From positions 3,257,001 through 3,321,000 of the forward strand of contig NZ_JAZHRR010000001.1 in assembly GCF_036924515.1 (NCBI RefSeq): DNA of 64,000 bases, in the 5' to 3' direction. Positions 25,897 to 36,157 of this stretch are shown here, piece after piece. The first letter of the stretch is position 1; each line of letters opens with the position of its first letter. Source of the stretch: Bradyrhizobium sp. AZCC 1610 (GTDB lineage Bacteria; Pseudomonadota; Alphaproteobacteria; Rhizobiales; Xanthobacteraceae). The notes under the pieces were generated by a model. That model was not told the origin of the DNA. It saw nothing but the letters and a program-made list of their open reading frames with translations, and ran no database searches. A program made the position numbers and the translations under genes.

Positions 25897-26631
25897 CTAA
25901 TCGAGCCCGCGCTCGTGGCTCAGATTGACCATTTCCTGAATGAAGACCGCCTTTTGCTTGTCGTTCAGACTGGCAAATAGAGGCTCGGCCGCATCGGCCA
26001 CGTTGCGCTGATCGACGGCGCGGTCGTTGAGGAACTGGGCTTCATTGCGCATCTGCTCGATGATGTCATCGGGGGGATCGCGCTTGGCGCGCGCCACGCG
26101 CAGATTGAGGCGATCGGCGCCGTTATGACCGAGATAGTGCATCGCACTGTTGAACCCGGCCCAATGCTTCTCCTGTTCGGGCGTGAGGTTTAGCTCTTTC
26201 TTGATCCGCTCGATATTGGCGTCGCTGTTGGCGACGATCTGTTCGGCCGTCAGTTGCGGCGCTGCGGCCTGGGTAGCGGCGGCCTGCTGTTTGGCCGCTT
26301 CTTTCTTGCCACCCTTGGCTGCCTTCGCTGGCTTCGCTGCGTCGCCCTGCTTGCTTTCTTTCGCCGCCGGCGCTGGACCACTCTTGCTGCCTGTTGCGCC
26401 GGTCAGCACACCGGTGACTCCCGTCACGACGCCCACGACGCCGCCAATGGCGCCACCAAGCACGCCGCCGACCGGGCCCGCCGCCCTGTTACCCTCGCGG
26501 GCGCCCTTCTCGACGCCCTGAACCACCTGCGCATCCGCAACCCGCGGCGCGTTGAGAAGCATGATGGCGGCCAACCCCATGGCCGCGCACACTTTCCAAT
26601 GCGTGCGCAGTTTGGATGTCGGGCTGGTCAT
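25897..26631 (-). CDS. LTXXQ (Spy/CpxP-like) motif periplasmic protein
   Basis: A 244-residue exported protein. The signal peptide ends near VADAQ (residue ~35). A glycine/valine-rich hydrophobic stretch (GGVLGGAIGGVVGVVTGVTG) follows, then a Lys/Ala-rich linker and a C-terminal helical part with two LTXXQ-type motifs: LTPEQEKHW and LNDKQKAVF. Spy and CpxP proteins with these motifs act as periplasmic chaperones or stress sensors. The glycine-rich part resembles glycine-zipper membrane segments. The ATG has GGAG eight bases upstream. Stands alone, divergent from the ABC operon. Confidence 0.75.
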   Translation of the reverse strand: MTSPTSKLRTHWKVCAAMGLAAIMLLNAPRVADAQVVQGVEKGAREGNRAAGPVGGVLGGAIGGVVGVVTGVTGVLTGATGSKSGPAPAAKESKQGDAAKPAKAAKGGKKEAAKQQAAATQAAAPQLTAEQIVANSDANIERIKKELNLTPEQEKHWAGFNSAMHYLGHNGADRLNLRVARAKRDPPDDIIEQMRNEAQFLNDRAVDQRNVADAAEPLFASLNDKQKAVFIQEMVNLSHERGLD

Positions 26632-27061
26632 TGTTGGTCTCCGTGGTCGTTAACCAGAACTGGTGTCCTCGAATCCGAATCTTATCGTCTTAGCGACGAG
26701 CAAGTCTAGCCGCGGCGCCGACCGTTATCGCTGGCGTCGAAATTCCAAAACCCGTGGACCGGGAACCCTGAGGCACCGACCGCAATCCCTAAACTCTCTC
26801 CCGTTCATGATGTCGTGTGCAACGCAATATGCCGCAGAGAGGCATTGCAGTATTCCGACTGCTGGAAATTTTACACGCAACGTTAGTTCTAGAATTTCGC
26901 ACATGTCATTTCTCGACAGACGCGTTTAATTCTGTTCTGATTTCGCAACCAAATCTCCGCGGAGCACGCCACCCCAAACCGGCGCGATCGCGTGAATGCC
27001 AATAAGAATAAGAAGAGGAACGACAAGACGACAACAAAAAAGCAAGCAAAGAGGAAACATC
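26632..27061. other. intergenic region with ABC operon promoter and purine-rich leader
   Basis: About 430 bp with no supported gene. The last 60 bases before the binding-protein ATG are unusually rich in A and G, as expected of an unstructured 5' leader. No clear operator palindrome was found. Confidence 0.4.
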
Positions 27062-28402
27062 ATGTCACGCAAGAAGGTTTCTCGCCGACAATTCATTGCT
27101 GCTACTGCGCTGTCATCCGCAGCCCTCGTCACCGCGCCTTATGTGCGTGGCGCCCACGCTGCAGGATCGCTTTCGATGGGGTTCTGGGATCACTGGGTGC
27201 CCGACGCCAACAAGGCAAGCACCGATCTCGTCAAGGACTGGGCCGAGAAAGAGAAGGTCGAGGTCAAGATCGACTACATCACCAGCAACGGCAGGAAAAA
27301 CGAGATCACGATTGCCGCCGAGGCTCAAGCGAAGTCTGGCCACGACATTCTGGCAATGCCGACCTGGTGGCCGCATGCCCAAACTGAGTTGCTTGAGCCG
27401 ATGAACGACGTCATGACGCCGTTGATTGCGCAGAACGGCGCAGTCAACGATACCGTGAAGTATCTCGGCCAACTCGACGGCAAGTGGCATGCTGTTCCTT
27501 TCTGCATCGGCAGCCAGATCAAGGGTCCCTGCACCCGCATCGATCTGATGAAGAAATTCGCCAATATCGACGTGCAGGAAATGTATCCCGCCGGCTCCCA
27601 GCCGAAAGCGGACAACTGGACGACCGACACCTTCCTGAAGGCAGCGGAAGCCTGCTTTAAAGGAGGCGTTCCCTTCGGAATCGGCCTGGGCGAAACCTCC
27701 GACTCCGTCGACACAGCGGGCGCGATCTTCCAGTCCTTCGGCGCGCAGCTTGTCGATGCCAAGGGCAACCTGACGGTCAAGACCGACGAGGTGCGGCAGG
27801 CGCTCGAGTACTACAAAAAGCTGATCGCGTTCCTCCCGCCCGATGCAGGAGCATGGGATGATGCCTCGAACAACAGGTGGCTGGTGTCCGGTAAGGGCGC
27901 CATGATCATGAACCCGCCAAGCGCATGGGCTGTCGCCAAGCGCGATGCACCGCAGGTCGCCGAACAGTGCTGGACCCACGGTTTTCCGAAAGGACCGAAG
28001 GGCCGCTTTGCGCCACACCTTCCCTACTTTCTGGCAGTGTGGAGCTTCTCCAAGAACAAGGCAGCCGCGAAGAGCCTCATTGCGCACCTCTCGCAGCCGA
28101 CATCGATTGAGAAACTCGTTGCAGCCAGCGGCGGATACGACCTGCCGGCATACGAGAAACTCACGACGCTGAAGACCTGGGCCGAGGAAGGGCCGCCGAA
28201 GGGCACCCTCTATCACTACCCCAACCCCTTCAACCATCAGACCCTATCGATCGCGGCCTCGCCGGCCCCCCCGAAGATAGCTCAGCAAATCTACGTGCAG
28301 GCCACGCTCACCAAAATGTGCCTACGCCACGGTCAGGGGGAAAAGATGGAAAGCACGCTCGCCTGGGCAGAAGGCGAGTGCGAAGGCTTCATGCGGAGCT
28401 GA
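27062..28402 (+). CDS. ABC transporter substrate-binding protein (CUT1-like, Tat-exported)
   Basis: A 446-residue extracellular solute-binding protein of family 1 (sugar type). The N-terminus MSRKKVSRRQFIAATALSS is a twin-arginine signal (SRRQFI), so it is exported folded, with cleavage near AHAAGS. The ATG at 27062 has AGAGGAA upstream. Two lobes are visible, with motifs such as GIGLGETSDSVDTAG and WLVSGKGAMIMNPPSAW. It is the first gene of a six-gene rightward operon with two permeases, an ATPase, a 2-hydroxyacid dehydrogenase and an amidase. The ligand is unknown; sugars, polyols or amidated acids are possible. Confidence 0.88.
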   Translation: MSRKKVSRRQFIAATALSSAALVTAPYVRGAHAAGSLSMGFWDHWVPDANKASTDLVKDWAEKEKVEVKIDYITSNGRKNEITIAAEAQAKSGHDILAMPTWWPHAQTELLEPMNDVMTPLIAQNGAVNDTVKYLGQLDGKWHAVPFCIGSQIKGPCTRIDLMKKFANIDVQEMYPAGSQPKADNWTTDTFLKAAEACFKGGVPFGIGLGETSDSVDTAGAIFQSFGAQLVDAKGNLTVKTDEVRQALEYYKKLIAFLPPDAGAWDDASNNRWLVSGKGAMIMNPPSAWAVAKRDAPQVAEQCWTHGFPKGPKGRFAPHLPYFLAVWSFSKNKAAAKSLIAHLSQPTSIEKLVAASGGYDLPAYEKLTTLKTWAEEGPPKGTLYHYPNPFNHQTLSIAASPAPPKIAQQIYVQATLTKMCLRHGQGEKMESTLAWAEGECEGFMRS

Positions 28403-28409
28403 AGGACTT

Positions 28410-28443
28410 CGCCGCGGCGGCCTCCGACCGCGCTGCCGCGGCG
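28410..28443 (+). promoter_or_regulatory. intercistronic stem-loop
   Basis: Nine-base arms CGCCGCGGC and GCCGCGGCG flank a 16-base loop just after the binding-protein stop and before the first permease. There is no T run. Such stem-loops commonly protect the binding-protein message or reduce downstream expression, giving more binding protein than membrane subunits. Confidence 0.5.
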
Positions 28444-28521
28444 CGGGTTCATTACCTGTCAGCACCAGGGAATCGGCAAGCGCCGCCTTCCCGGTGATAC
28501 ATCCCGCGAGGACGATGCGTC

Positions 28522-29457
28522 ATGGTTGATGTCACACTTCAGTCGAACCGCGCTGCTGGTGCCGGGACGCGAAGGCGCTCAAGCCTGCGAACCGCGATGA
28601 AGCGAAAGTCCACCGCGGCTTTTCTGATGACCCTTCCACTGATCCTCTTGATCGCAATTCTGGTTCTCTATCCAGCTTTCTATTCGCTGCATCTGGCGAC
28701 TCTGAACAAATCGATGCAGCGCTTCGTTGGCTTGGGCAATTTTGAATTCCTGTTCAAACGGCAAACATTTTGGCTGGTGGTGCAGCAATCGTGCATCTTC
28801 GCCATCACCGCCGTCGCCTTCAAGGCGCTGATCGGTTTTATCGTCGCGCATTTCGTTCACAACATTCCTGCTAAAGGTCAACGCAAGTGGCGTGGAATGC
28901 TGCTGGTGCCGTGGGTTATTCCACCGGCGATGAGCACGCTCGCCTGGCTTTGGCTGTTCGACCCCTCCTACAGTGCCTTCAACTATACGCTTTCATTCTT
29001 CGGCATCGGACCGATCCCCTGGACCGGCGATGCCGTCTGGGCGCGCTTCTCGGTCATCCTGGTCAACGTCTGGTATGGTGCGCCATTCTTCATGATCATG
29101 TATCTAGCTGCACTGAAGTCGGTGCCCGAGCAGCTCTATGAGGCCGCGGCGATCGACGGCGCCAACTGGTGGCAGCGGATCTGGTATGTGACACTGCCAA
29201 TGATGCGCAACATCATCGCGATCACGACGCTGTTCTCGCTCATCGTTACCTTCGCGAATTTCGACATCGTCCGTATCCTGACCGCCGGCGGTCCGCTGGA
29301 TCACACGCATATTTTCGCGACTTGGGCGTTCCGCCTCGGTATTGAGGGCGGTGACATCCCGCTCGGCGCCAGCGTCTCGCTGTTCATGTTTCCGATACTG
29401 GCGATCGCGGCGATCTTCATCCTCCGCGACATCAACAAACGCGGGAATGAAGCCTGA
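28522..29457 (+). CDS. ABC transporter permease (MalF/UgpA type)
   Basis: A 311-residue inner-membrane protein with about six hydrophobic segments, the first being FLMTLPLILLIAILVLYPAF. The EAA loop that contacts the ATPase is LYEAAAIDGANWWQRIWYVTLP. It belongs to the CUT1 sugar permease group and should pair with the next gene. Its stop and the ATG of the second permease share a base (TGATG), so the two are made in step. It follows the binding protein after a 119-bp gap containing a stem-loop. Confidence 0.92.
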   Translation: MVDVTLQSNRAAGAGTRRRSSLRTAMKRKSTAAFLMTLPLILLIAILVLYPAFYSLHLATLNKSMQRFVGLGNFEFLFKRQTFWLVVQQSCIFAITAVAFKALIGFIVAHFVHNIPAKGQRKWRGMLLVPWVIPPAMSTLAWLWLFDPSYSAFNYTLSFFGIGPIPWTGDAVWARFSVILVNVWYGAPFFMIMYLAALKSVPEQLYEAAAIDGANWWQRIWYVTLPMMRNIIAITTLFSLIVTFANFDIVRILTAGGPLDHTHIFATWAFRLGIEGGDIPLGASVSLFMFPILAIAAIFILRDINKRGNEA

Positions 29458-30371
29458 TGACAAGCACCGCTGTGATCGACAAGGCTGGGCCAACCCGCAA
29501 AATCAAATATGGCAGTATGAGCCGCGACCGCGCTTGGGCGCTGCGATGGTCGTACTTCTTTCTTGTCCTGTTCGCGATCTTCTCGCTGGTGCCTCCGCTC
29601 TATATGCTGATCACCTCACTTAAGAGCAGCGCCGAAATCTCGGCGGCGACCAATCCGTGGTGGGTATTCCATCCAACTCTTTCGAATTACGTCGGATTGC
29701 TGACATCGAACCAGTTCCTGAGGTTCTTTTGGAACTCAGCCTGGGTATCGGTCATCGTGGTGACGATCACCATGTTGATCAGCGTGCCCGCGGCTTTCGC
29801 GCTGTCTCGCATGCGGTTCTGGGGATCGGCGACGCTCGCGACCGGCGTCTTCCTGACCTATCTCATCCCCGATACGCTGCTGTTTCTGCCGCTGTTCAAA
29901 ATGTTTGCGGCCTTTGGCGAATGGACCGGGATTCAGTTGATCAACCGGTGGTACGTGCTGCTGATCGTTTATCCGACGCTCACTGTGCCGTTCTGCACAT
30001 GGATCATGATCGGCTATTTCGCGTCCATCCCCAAGGAGCTCGACGAGGCCGCCATCATCGATGGCGCGTCATGGTTCCAGACATTGACGCGCATCTTTAT
30101 CCCGGTCGCGATGCCTGGTCTGATAGCGGCAACCATCTTCGCCTTTACCGTCTCCTGGGCGCAATTTCTCTATCCGCTGGTGTTCACGACCTCGACCGAT
30201 CAGTTGGTGCTGCCGGTCGGGATCATTACCACCCTGATCAAGGGTGACGTTTTCAACTGGGGACAGATCATGACCGGCGCCCTGCTCGGCGCGGCGCCTC
30301 CGCTCATCATCTACGCGTTCCTGATGGACTATTACATTGCCGGCCTCACCGCCGGCGCGACAAAGGGTTGA
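29457..30371 (+). CDS. ABC transporter permease (MalG/UgpE type)
   Basis: A 304-residue inner-membrane protein, the second CUT1 permease. The first membrane segment is [21 protein letters not shown], the periplasmic start follows with SLKSSAEIS, and the EAA loop is [20 protein letters not shown]. About six hydrophobic segments are seen. It overlaps the first permease by one base and is followed by the ATPase gene 5 bp later. Together with the preceding permease it forms the translocation pore. Confidence 0.92.
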   Translation: MTSTAVIDKAGPTRKIKYGSMSRDRAWALRWSYFFLVLFAIFSLVPPLYMLITSLKSSAEISAATNPWWVFHPTLSNYVGLLTSNQFLRFFWNSAWVSVIVVTITMLISVPAAFALSRMRFWGSATLATGVFLTYLIPDTLLFLPLFKMFAAFGEWTGIQLINRWYVLLIVYPTLTVPFCTWIMIGYFASIPKELDEAAIIDGASWFQTLTRIFIPVAMPGLIAATIFAFTVSWAQFLYPLVFTTSTDQLVLPVGIITTLIKGDVFNWGQIMTGALLGAAPPLIIYAFLMDYYIAGLTAGATKG

Positions 30372-30376
30372 AATCC

Positions 30377-31477
<1,101 letters not shown>

Positions 31478-31507
31478 CGGCGCAATTGCGAGACCTAAGG
31501 GCAGGAA

Positions 31508-32497
31508 ATGGCTACCAACAAGAAGAAAATCTTCGTCACGGAATCGATGTCGCAGCCGGGAAGAGCGCTACTTCACGCGCGAGACGACATCGAACTCGTC
31601 GAATTTCCCAACATGATTTCGCAGCAGGATTTCGAAGCCAAGCTGAAGGAGCATGCGCCGGTCCACGGCGTCGCCCTCGGCGGTACCCGTTTCGGCGAGC
31701 CCGAGCTCGAAGCCTCGAAAGACATGCTGGTGGTGACCCGGATCGGCGTCGGGTTCGACGCCGTTGACGTTCCCGCGCTCAGCCGCCGCAAGGTCCCGCT
31801 GATGGTGGCGGGCACCGCCAATTCGCCGTCCGTTGCCGAGCATGCCCTGTTCATGATGCTCACGCTCGCCAAGCGCGCGACGGAAATGCATTCGCTGGTC
31901 AGGGATGACAAATGGGCTGATAGGCTGGGGATGCTGCCCTACGACCTCTTCGGCAAGACGGTGCTGATCATCGGTTTTGGCCGCATCGGCACGCGCACCG
32001 CCAAGCGCTGTCTCGCAATGGAAATGAACGTCCTGGTTTTCGACCCCTACAAGCCCACCGCCGACATCAAGGCCGCCGGTTGCGATCCGATCGCCGACCT
32101 CAATGCCGCGCTGCCGCGTGCCGACTTCGTCAGCATCCATTGCCCGAAGAATCCGGAGACGGTCGGCATGTTCAATGCCGACCGGCTGAAGCGGATGAAA
32201 CCATCAGCCTATCTGATCAACACGGCGCGCGGCGGAATCGTCGACGAGGCCGCGCTGCACGCCGCCCTGGTGTCCGGCAAGCTTGCCGGCGCCGGCCTAG
32301 ACGTTTTCGAGCAGGAGCCCCCGCCGGCTGGTCAGGCATTGCTCGCCCTGCCCAACGTCATCATGGCGCCGCATGTCGCGGGCGTTACGGTGGAAGCCGT
32401 GGACCGGATGAGCGAGCAGACCGCCCGCAACATTCTGAGCGTGCTGGATGGCGATCCCGTGCGCCAGAACGTGATCAATCAGGACGTGCTCGGCTGA
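31508..32497 (+). CDS. D-isomer-specific 2-hydroxyacid dehydrogenase
   Basis: A 329-residue NAD(P)-dependent enzyme of the D-2-hydroxyacid dehydrogenase family. The dinucleotide motif is IIGFGRIGTRTAKR, the catalytic Arg is in NTARGGIVDE, the Glu in EQEPPP, and the His in MAPHVAGVT. It reduces 2-oxo acids or oxidises D-2-hydroxy acids; phosphoglycerate and hydroxypyruvate reductases are relatives. It is the fifth gene of the importer operon, 30 bp after the ATPase, and probably acts on a product of the imported compound. Confidence 0.9.
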   Translation: MATNKKKIFVTESMSQPGRALLHARDDIELVEFPNMISQQDFEAKLKEHAPVHGVALGGTRFGEPELEASKDMLVVTRIGVGFDAVDVPALSRRKVPLMVAGTANSPSVAEHALFMMLTLAKRATEMHSLVRDDKWADRLGMLPYDLFGKTVLIIGFGRIGTRTAKRCLAMEMNVLVFDPYKPTADIKAAGCDPIADLNAALPRADFVSIHCPKNPETVGMFNADRLKRMKPSAYLINTARGGIVDEAALHAALVSGKLAGAGLDVFEQEPPPAGQALLALPNVIMAPHVAGVTVEAVDRMSEQTARNILSVLDGDPVRQNVINQDVLG

Positions 32498-32563
32498 AGC
32501 GTCCGCAGTAAGTGACCCTGAGCGCGGCCGGTCCACCGACCGGCCGGGAAGCGAGGTATGCGC

Positions 32564-33988
32564 ATGGCGTTCAAGGAATACGGCAATTTCGACGCGGTCG
32601 GCCTCGCCGAATTGGTGCGGAAGAAACAGGTCTCGGCCCAGGAATTGCTCGACGAGGCCATCGCCCGTACCGCGAAGGTCGATCCGCAGATCAACGCGGT
32701 CGTCGTCAAGCATTACGACTATGCCGAACGCCAGATCGAGCGCGGCCTGCCCGACGGCCCCTTTACCGGCGTACCCTTCCTGCTGAAGGACCTCGACCTC
32801 CTGGAGGGAACGCGCACGACCTCAGGCGCCACGGTCCTGAAGGACTTCGTGGCCGACCACAGCGGCACGCTGGCGCAGCGCTTCCTCGACACCGGCGTCT
32901 CGATCTTCGGCAAGAGCTCCAGTCCCGAATTCGGCCTGATGCCGACGACGGAGTCGCGCCTGCACGGGCCGACCCGCAATCCCTGGAATCTCGCGCATTC
33001 TTCCGGCGGGTCGTCGGGCGGCGCGGCGGCGGCGGTTGCCGCCCGCATCCTCCCCGTCGCACATGCCAGCGATGGCGGCGGCTCGATCCGGATCCCCGCC
33101 TCCGCCTCCGGCGTGTTCGGCTTGAAGCCGACCCGGGCGCGCAATCCGCTCGGCCCGGATCGCGGCGAAGGCTGGGGTGGATTCTCCTGCGGCCATGTCG
33201 TGAGCATCAGCGTGCGCGACAGCGCGGTGATGATGGACGCGATCCATGGCCCTGAAGCGTCCAGCCCCTACGTGGCGCCGCCGCCGGAACGGCCGTTTTC
33301 GCAGGAAGTCGGCCGTGATCCCGGCCAACTCCGCATCGCCTTCACCGACAGATCGCCATATGGCGACGCCATCGATCCGGAAATCGCGGCCGCCGTGCGC
33401 GAGATTGCGAGCCTCCTGGCGGGGCTTGGCCATCACGTCGAGGAACGGGCGCCGGTGCTTGCCGCTGATCCGGCCGCGGCCATAACCACCATCGTCGGCG
33501 GCAACACCGCCCTGACGGTGCGGCTGATCGAGCAAAGGCTCGGGCGCGCCGCAACGGAAAACGATTTCGAGATATTGACGTTGGCGCACGCTCACAACGC
33601 GCAAAAGAACACCGCGACCGACTATGTCGCCGCCCAGCTCGCAGCCTTCCAGATTTCGCGCTCGCTGGCGGCTTTCTTCGAGGGCTGCGACGTCTTCCTG
33701 TGTCCGACATTGTGCGCGCCGCCGCTGCGCATCGGCGAACTTAACACCATGTCGGAGGATCTGTCGCATATTGCCCCGATCCTGCGCCGCTATATGCCGG
33801 GGACTTCCATGTTCAACATGTCCGGCCAGCCGGCGATGTCGGTGCCGCTGGCCTGGAACAAGGCCGGATTGCCGCTTGGCATGATGTTCTCGGCCCGGTT
33901 CGGCGAGGAGGCGACCCTGTTCCGGCTGGCCGGCCAGCTCGAACAGGAACGGCCCTGGAGGAACAAAATACCGCCGGTATGTGCGTAA
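32564..33988 (+). CDS. amidase (amidase signature family)
   Basis: A 474-residue amidase-signature enzyme. The catalytic Ser-cisSer-Lys triad can be seen: the Lys in VPFLLKDLDLLEGT, the glycine-serine stretch SSGGSSGGAAAAVAARILP, and the Ser within DGGGSIRIPAS. It hydrolyses a C-N amide bond; relatives act on amides, 6-aminohexanoate oligomers and other compounds. The ATG at 32564 has GAGG at seven bases, better than the ATG at 32558. It is the last gene of the importer operon, so the transported substrate may contain an amide. Confidence 0.9.
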   Translation: MAFKEYGNFDAVGLAELVRKKQVSAQELLDEAIARTAKVDPQINAVVVKHYDYAERQIERGLPDGPFTGVPFLLKDLDLLEGTRTTSGATVLKDFVADHSGTLAQRFLDTGVSIFGKSSSPEFGLMPTTESRLHGPTRNPWNLAHSSGGSSGGAAAAVAARILPVAHASDGGGSIRIPASASGVFGLKPTRARNPLGPDRGEGWGGFSCGHVVSISVRDSAVMMDAIHGPEASSPYVAPPPERPFSQEVGRDPGQLRIAFTDRSPYGDAIDPEIAAAVREIASLLAGLGHHVEERAPVLAADPAAAITTIVGGNTALTVRLIEQRLGRAATENDFEILTLAHAHNAQKNTATDYVAAQLAAFQISRSLAAFFEGCDVFLCPTLCAPPLRIGELNTMSEDLSHIAPILRRYMPGTSMFNMSGQPAMSVPLAWNKAGLPLGMMFSARFGEEATLFRLAGQLEQERPWRNKIPPVCA

Positions 33989-34109
33989 CTCCTGCCCCAA
34001 AAGCGCCACGGATGGACAAGGTGCAGCCTTATTCGGTAACGAGGGAAGACACGGGGCGGCAACGGCGACCTTAATTCTGCTCACGACGCCCCGATCCGGA
34101 GGCTGAATC

Positions 34110-34535
34110 GTGACCCGAAGCGACCCGACCGACAACGCGCTGGCGGCCATCGCCAGCATTCTCGACCGCCCGGAGAGCCATCGCGAGCCCGAAAAACCCG
34201 CGGTCGCGGAGCATGGGCCCGTCGTCCCTCCGCCGATTCCCGTGATCCCTCCGCCGATTGAGGCTCATGGCTACTCCAAGTTCGGCCCCGGGCCGATGGC
34301 CGCGATCCGTTTCAAATGGACGGTCCGCCTCGACAATGGCGCTTACTATGTCGACGAGACCATCGGGGAGAATTCCGCGCCGATCGTCAACGGCCCGATG
34401 TCGAGGGAAGCCGCGATCCAGATGGTGGACGATCGCGAAAGCGACGCACGCCGGCGCTTCGAGCAATTGAAGAGCGAGATGACCGGACACGGCGCCGCCG
34501 CCAATCTACTTCGCAAGGACAGCGGCGAAGCGTAG
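34110..34535 (+). CDS. hypothetical protein with proline-rich segment, GTG start
   Basis: A 141-residue soluble protein. The GTG start at 34110 is supported by GGAGG eight bases before it. The N-terminal helix (NALAAIASILDR) is followed by a PPPIPVIPPPIE linker, then a compact domain (FKWTVRLDNGAYYVDETIG) with a helical, charged end. No family is recognised. It follows the amidase by 121 bp and is convergent with the DUF1993 gene, 13 bp away. Confidence 0.65.
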   Translation: MTRSDPTDNALAAIASILDRPESHREPEKPAVAEHGPVVPPPIPVIPPPIEAHGYSKFGPGPMAAIRFKWTVRLDNGAYYVDETIGENSAPIVNGPMSREAAIQMVDDRESDARRRFEQLKSEMTGHGAAANLLRKDSGEA

Positions 34536-34548
34536 CTACCGGCAAGCG

Positions 34549-35061
34549 TTATCTCGGCGGTCCCAGAAAATCCTTCTTGGCAATATCGACACCGGCGTGG
34601 CGCAGGATGTCGTAGGCCGTCGTGACGTGAAAGAAGAACTGCGGAACGCTGAACGTCAGCAGCAACGATTTTCCTGTGAATTTTCGCTGGGCGCCGTTCT
34701 TGAAAGTGAAGGCGACTTCCTTGTCGGCTGCGGCGTCAATCTCGGCGCGCGGCAAGCCCTGCAAGAAATCGATCGCCGCGGATATTCGCGCCTTGAGCTC
34801 GGGGATGTCGGGCTCGGTATCCGAGAATGTGTGGGGAGCACGGCCGGCCAGCAGCGCGCCGGCAACGATCGCATGCCGGTTGGCTTCTCCCACCTGCTGC
34901 TTCAGGCTGTACATGGTGGGTGAGAGCCGCATGTTCAGAAGGACGGCGGGATCGATGTTTCGGGCTTCGGCATAGGCCGAGGCTTGGTCGAGAAGATCGG
35001 ACAGATTCCTAAGATACGGCACGAACACGCCGACGGAAGCTTCGTGAAGCGAGATGGTCAC
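34549..35061 (-). CDS. DUF1993 family protein
   Basis: A 170-residue helical protein of the DUF1993 family (DinB-like four-helix bundle). It opens MTISLHEASVGVFVPYLRNL, has LNMRLSPTMYSLKQQVGEA in the middle and ends FSVPQFFFHVTTAYDILRHAGVDI. The conserved histidines of related bundles suggest metal binding, but no activity is known to me. It is divergent from the following amino-acid-type binding-protein gene, with about 100 bp between. Confidence 0.85.
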   Translation of the reverse strand: MTISLHEASVGVFVPYLRNLSDLLDQASAYAEARNIDPAVLLNMRLSPTMYSLKQQVGEANRHAIVAGALLAGRAPHTFSDTEPDIPELKARISAAIDFLQGLPRAEIDAAADKEVAFTFKNGAQRKFTGKSLLLTFSVPQFFFHVTTAYDILRHAGVDIAKKDFLGPPR

Positions 35062-35157
35062 GTTTCGATTTCTCCGGCTGGCATCGCGTCGGTATCTGGT
35101 TTAAATCCGACGCCATCGCTTCAAGATGTCATCTATTTCGACGGTGGAGAAGACGTG

Positions 35158-35937
35158 ATGATTCGGATGTTCGCCAGCCTTGCGTTCGTCATGCTGTGGA
35201 CGGTAGTCGCTCACGCGCAGCAGCCGGCGAATTCCCGCCTCGACGACATCATCAAGCGCGGCACGCTGCGGGTCGGCATGACCGGCGACTATCTGCCGTT
35301 CACCTATTTCGACAAGGCCACGTCGAAATTCCGCGGCTTCGACGTCGACATGGCGGAATCGCTCGGCAAGGCGCTCGGCGTCAAGGTGGAGTACGTCCAG
35401 ACGGCGTGGCCGCAGCTGATGAAGGATTTTGAAGCCGACAATTTCGATATTGCGATGGGCGGCGTCTCGATCACGCTCGACCGGCAGAAGAAGGGAATGT
35501 TCTCGACGCCGATCATGCGCGAGGGCAAGACGCCGATCGCCCGCTGCGCCGACAAGGGCAAGTACGAGACCATCACCGATATCGACAAGGCCGGCACGCG
35601 CGTCATCGTCAATCCCGGAGGCACCAATGAACGCTTCGCCAAGGCGAACATCAGGAACGCCGAGATCAAGATGTGGAACGACAACGTCACGATTTTCGAC
35701 GAAATCGCCAAGGGCAACGCCGACCTGATGATGACGGACTCTTCCGAGACCCGCTACCAGCAGAAACAGCATCCGGGCGTGCTCTGCGCGGTGCATCCCG
35801 AAAAGCCGTTCGACTTTGCCGAGAAGGCCTATTGGCTGCAGCGCGACGTCGTGCTGAAGGCGTTTGTCGATCAGTGGCTGCACATCGCTACCGAGGACGG
35901 CAGCTTCAGGAAAATCTATGCGGTCTGGTTCGATTGA
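35158..35937 (+). CDS. amino-acid-type extracellular substrate-binding protein (family 3)
   Basis: A 259-residue exported binding protein. The signal peptide MIRMFASLAFVMLWTVVAHA is cleaved near AHAQ. Family-3 motifs follow: RGTLRVGMTGDYLPFTYF, FRGFDVDMAESLGKALG and a C-terminal AVHPEKPFDFAEKAYWLQ. It resembles periplasmic cyclohexadienyl dehydratase-like proteins as well as amino-acid binders, so it could be an enzyme rather than a transport component. No permease or ATPase gene is nearby. ATG 35158 has GGAG eight bases upstream. Confidence 0.85.
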   Translation: MIRMFASLAFVMLWTVVAHAQQPANSRLDDIIKRGTLRVGMTGDYLPFTYFDKATSKFRGFDVDMAESLGKALGVKVEYVQTAWPQLMKDFEADNFDIAMGGVSITLDRQKKGMFSTPIMREGKTPIARCADKGKYETITDIDKAGTRVIVNPGGTNERFAKANIRNAEIKMWNDNVTIFDEIAKGNADLMMTDSSETRYQQKQHPGVLCAVHPEKPFDFAEKAYWLQRDVVLKAFVDQWLHIATEDGSFRKIYAVWFD

Positions 35938-35992
35938 TTCCTGGTGGGACAAGCCAGTTTTCGCAGGAAATTGACCGTCCATTGGGAGCTAA

Positions 35993-36035
35993 TTAGACTG
36001 TCCAAGTTAGACTGCCCAAATTAGAACTGCCCAAG
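35993..36035. repeat. three tandem 14-15-bp repeats
   Basis: Three near-copies in a row: TTAGACTGTCCAAG, TTAGACTGCCCAAA and TTAGAACTGCCCAAG. They lie 123 bp upstream of the DUF2147 gene, in its probable promoter region. No protein-binding site I know matches. Confidence 0.75.
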
Positions 36036-36157
36036 TCGAATTTGAACCAAAGCCGCTAGTACACGACTTATAGTTTGAAAGTGATCTGGATCACGTTGGG
36101 CGAAGCTATCGGTGCGTAATAGCTTCGGGGATTGGATTCCCTGCTCAGGAGGTCGCA

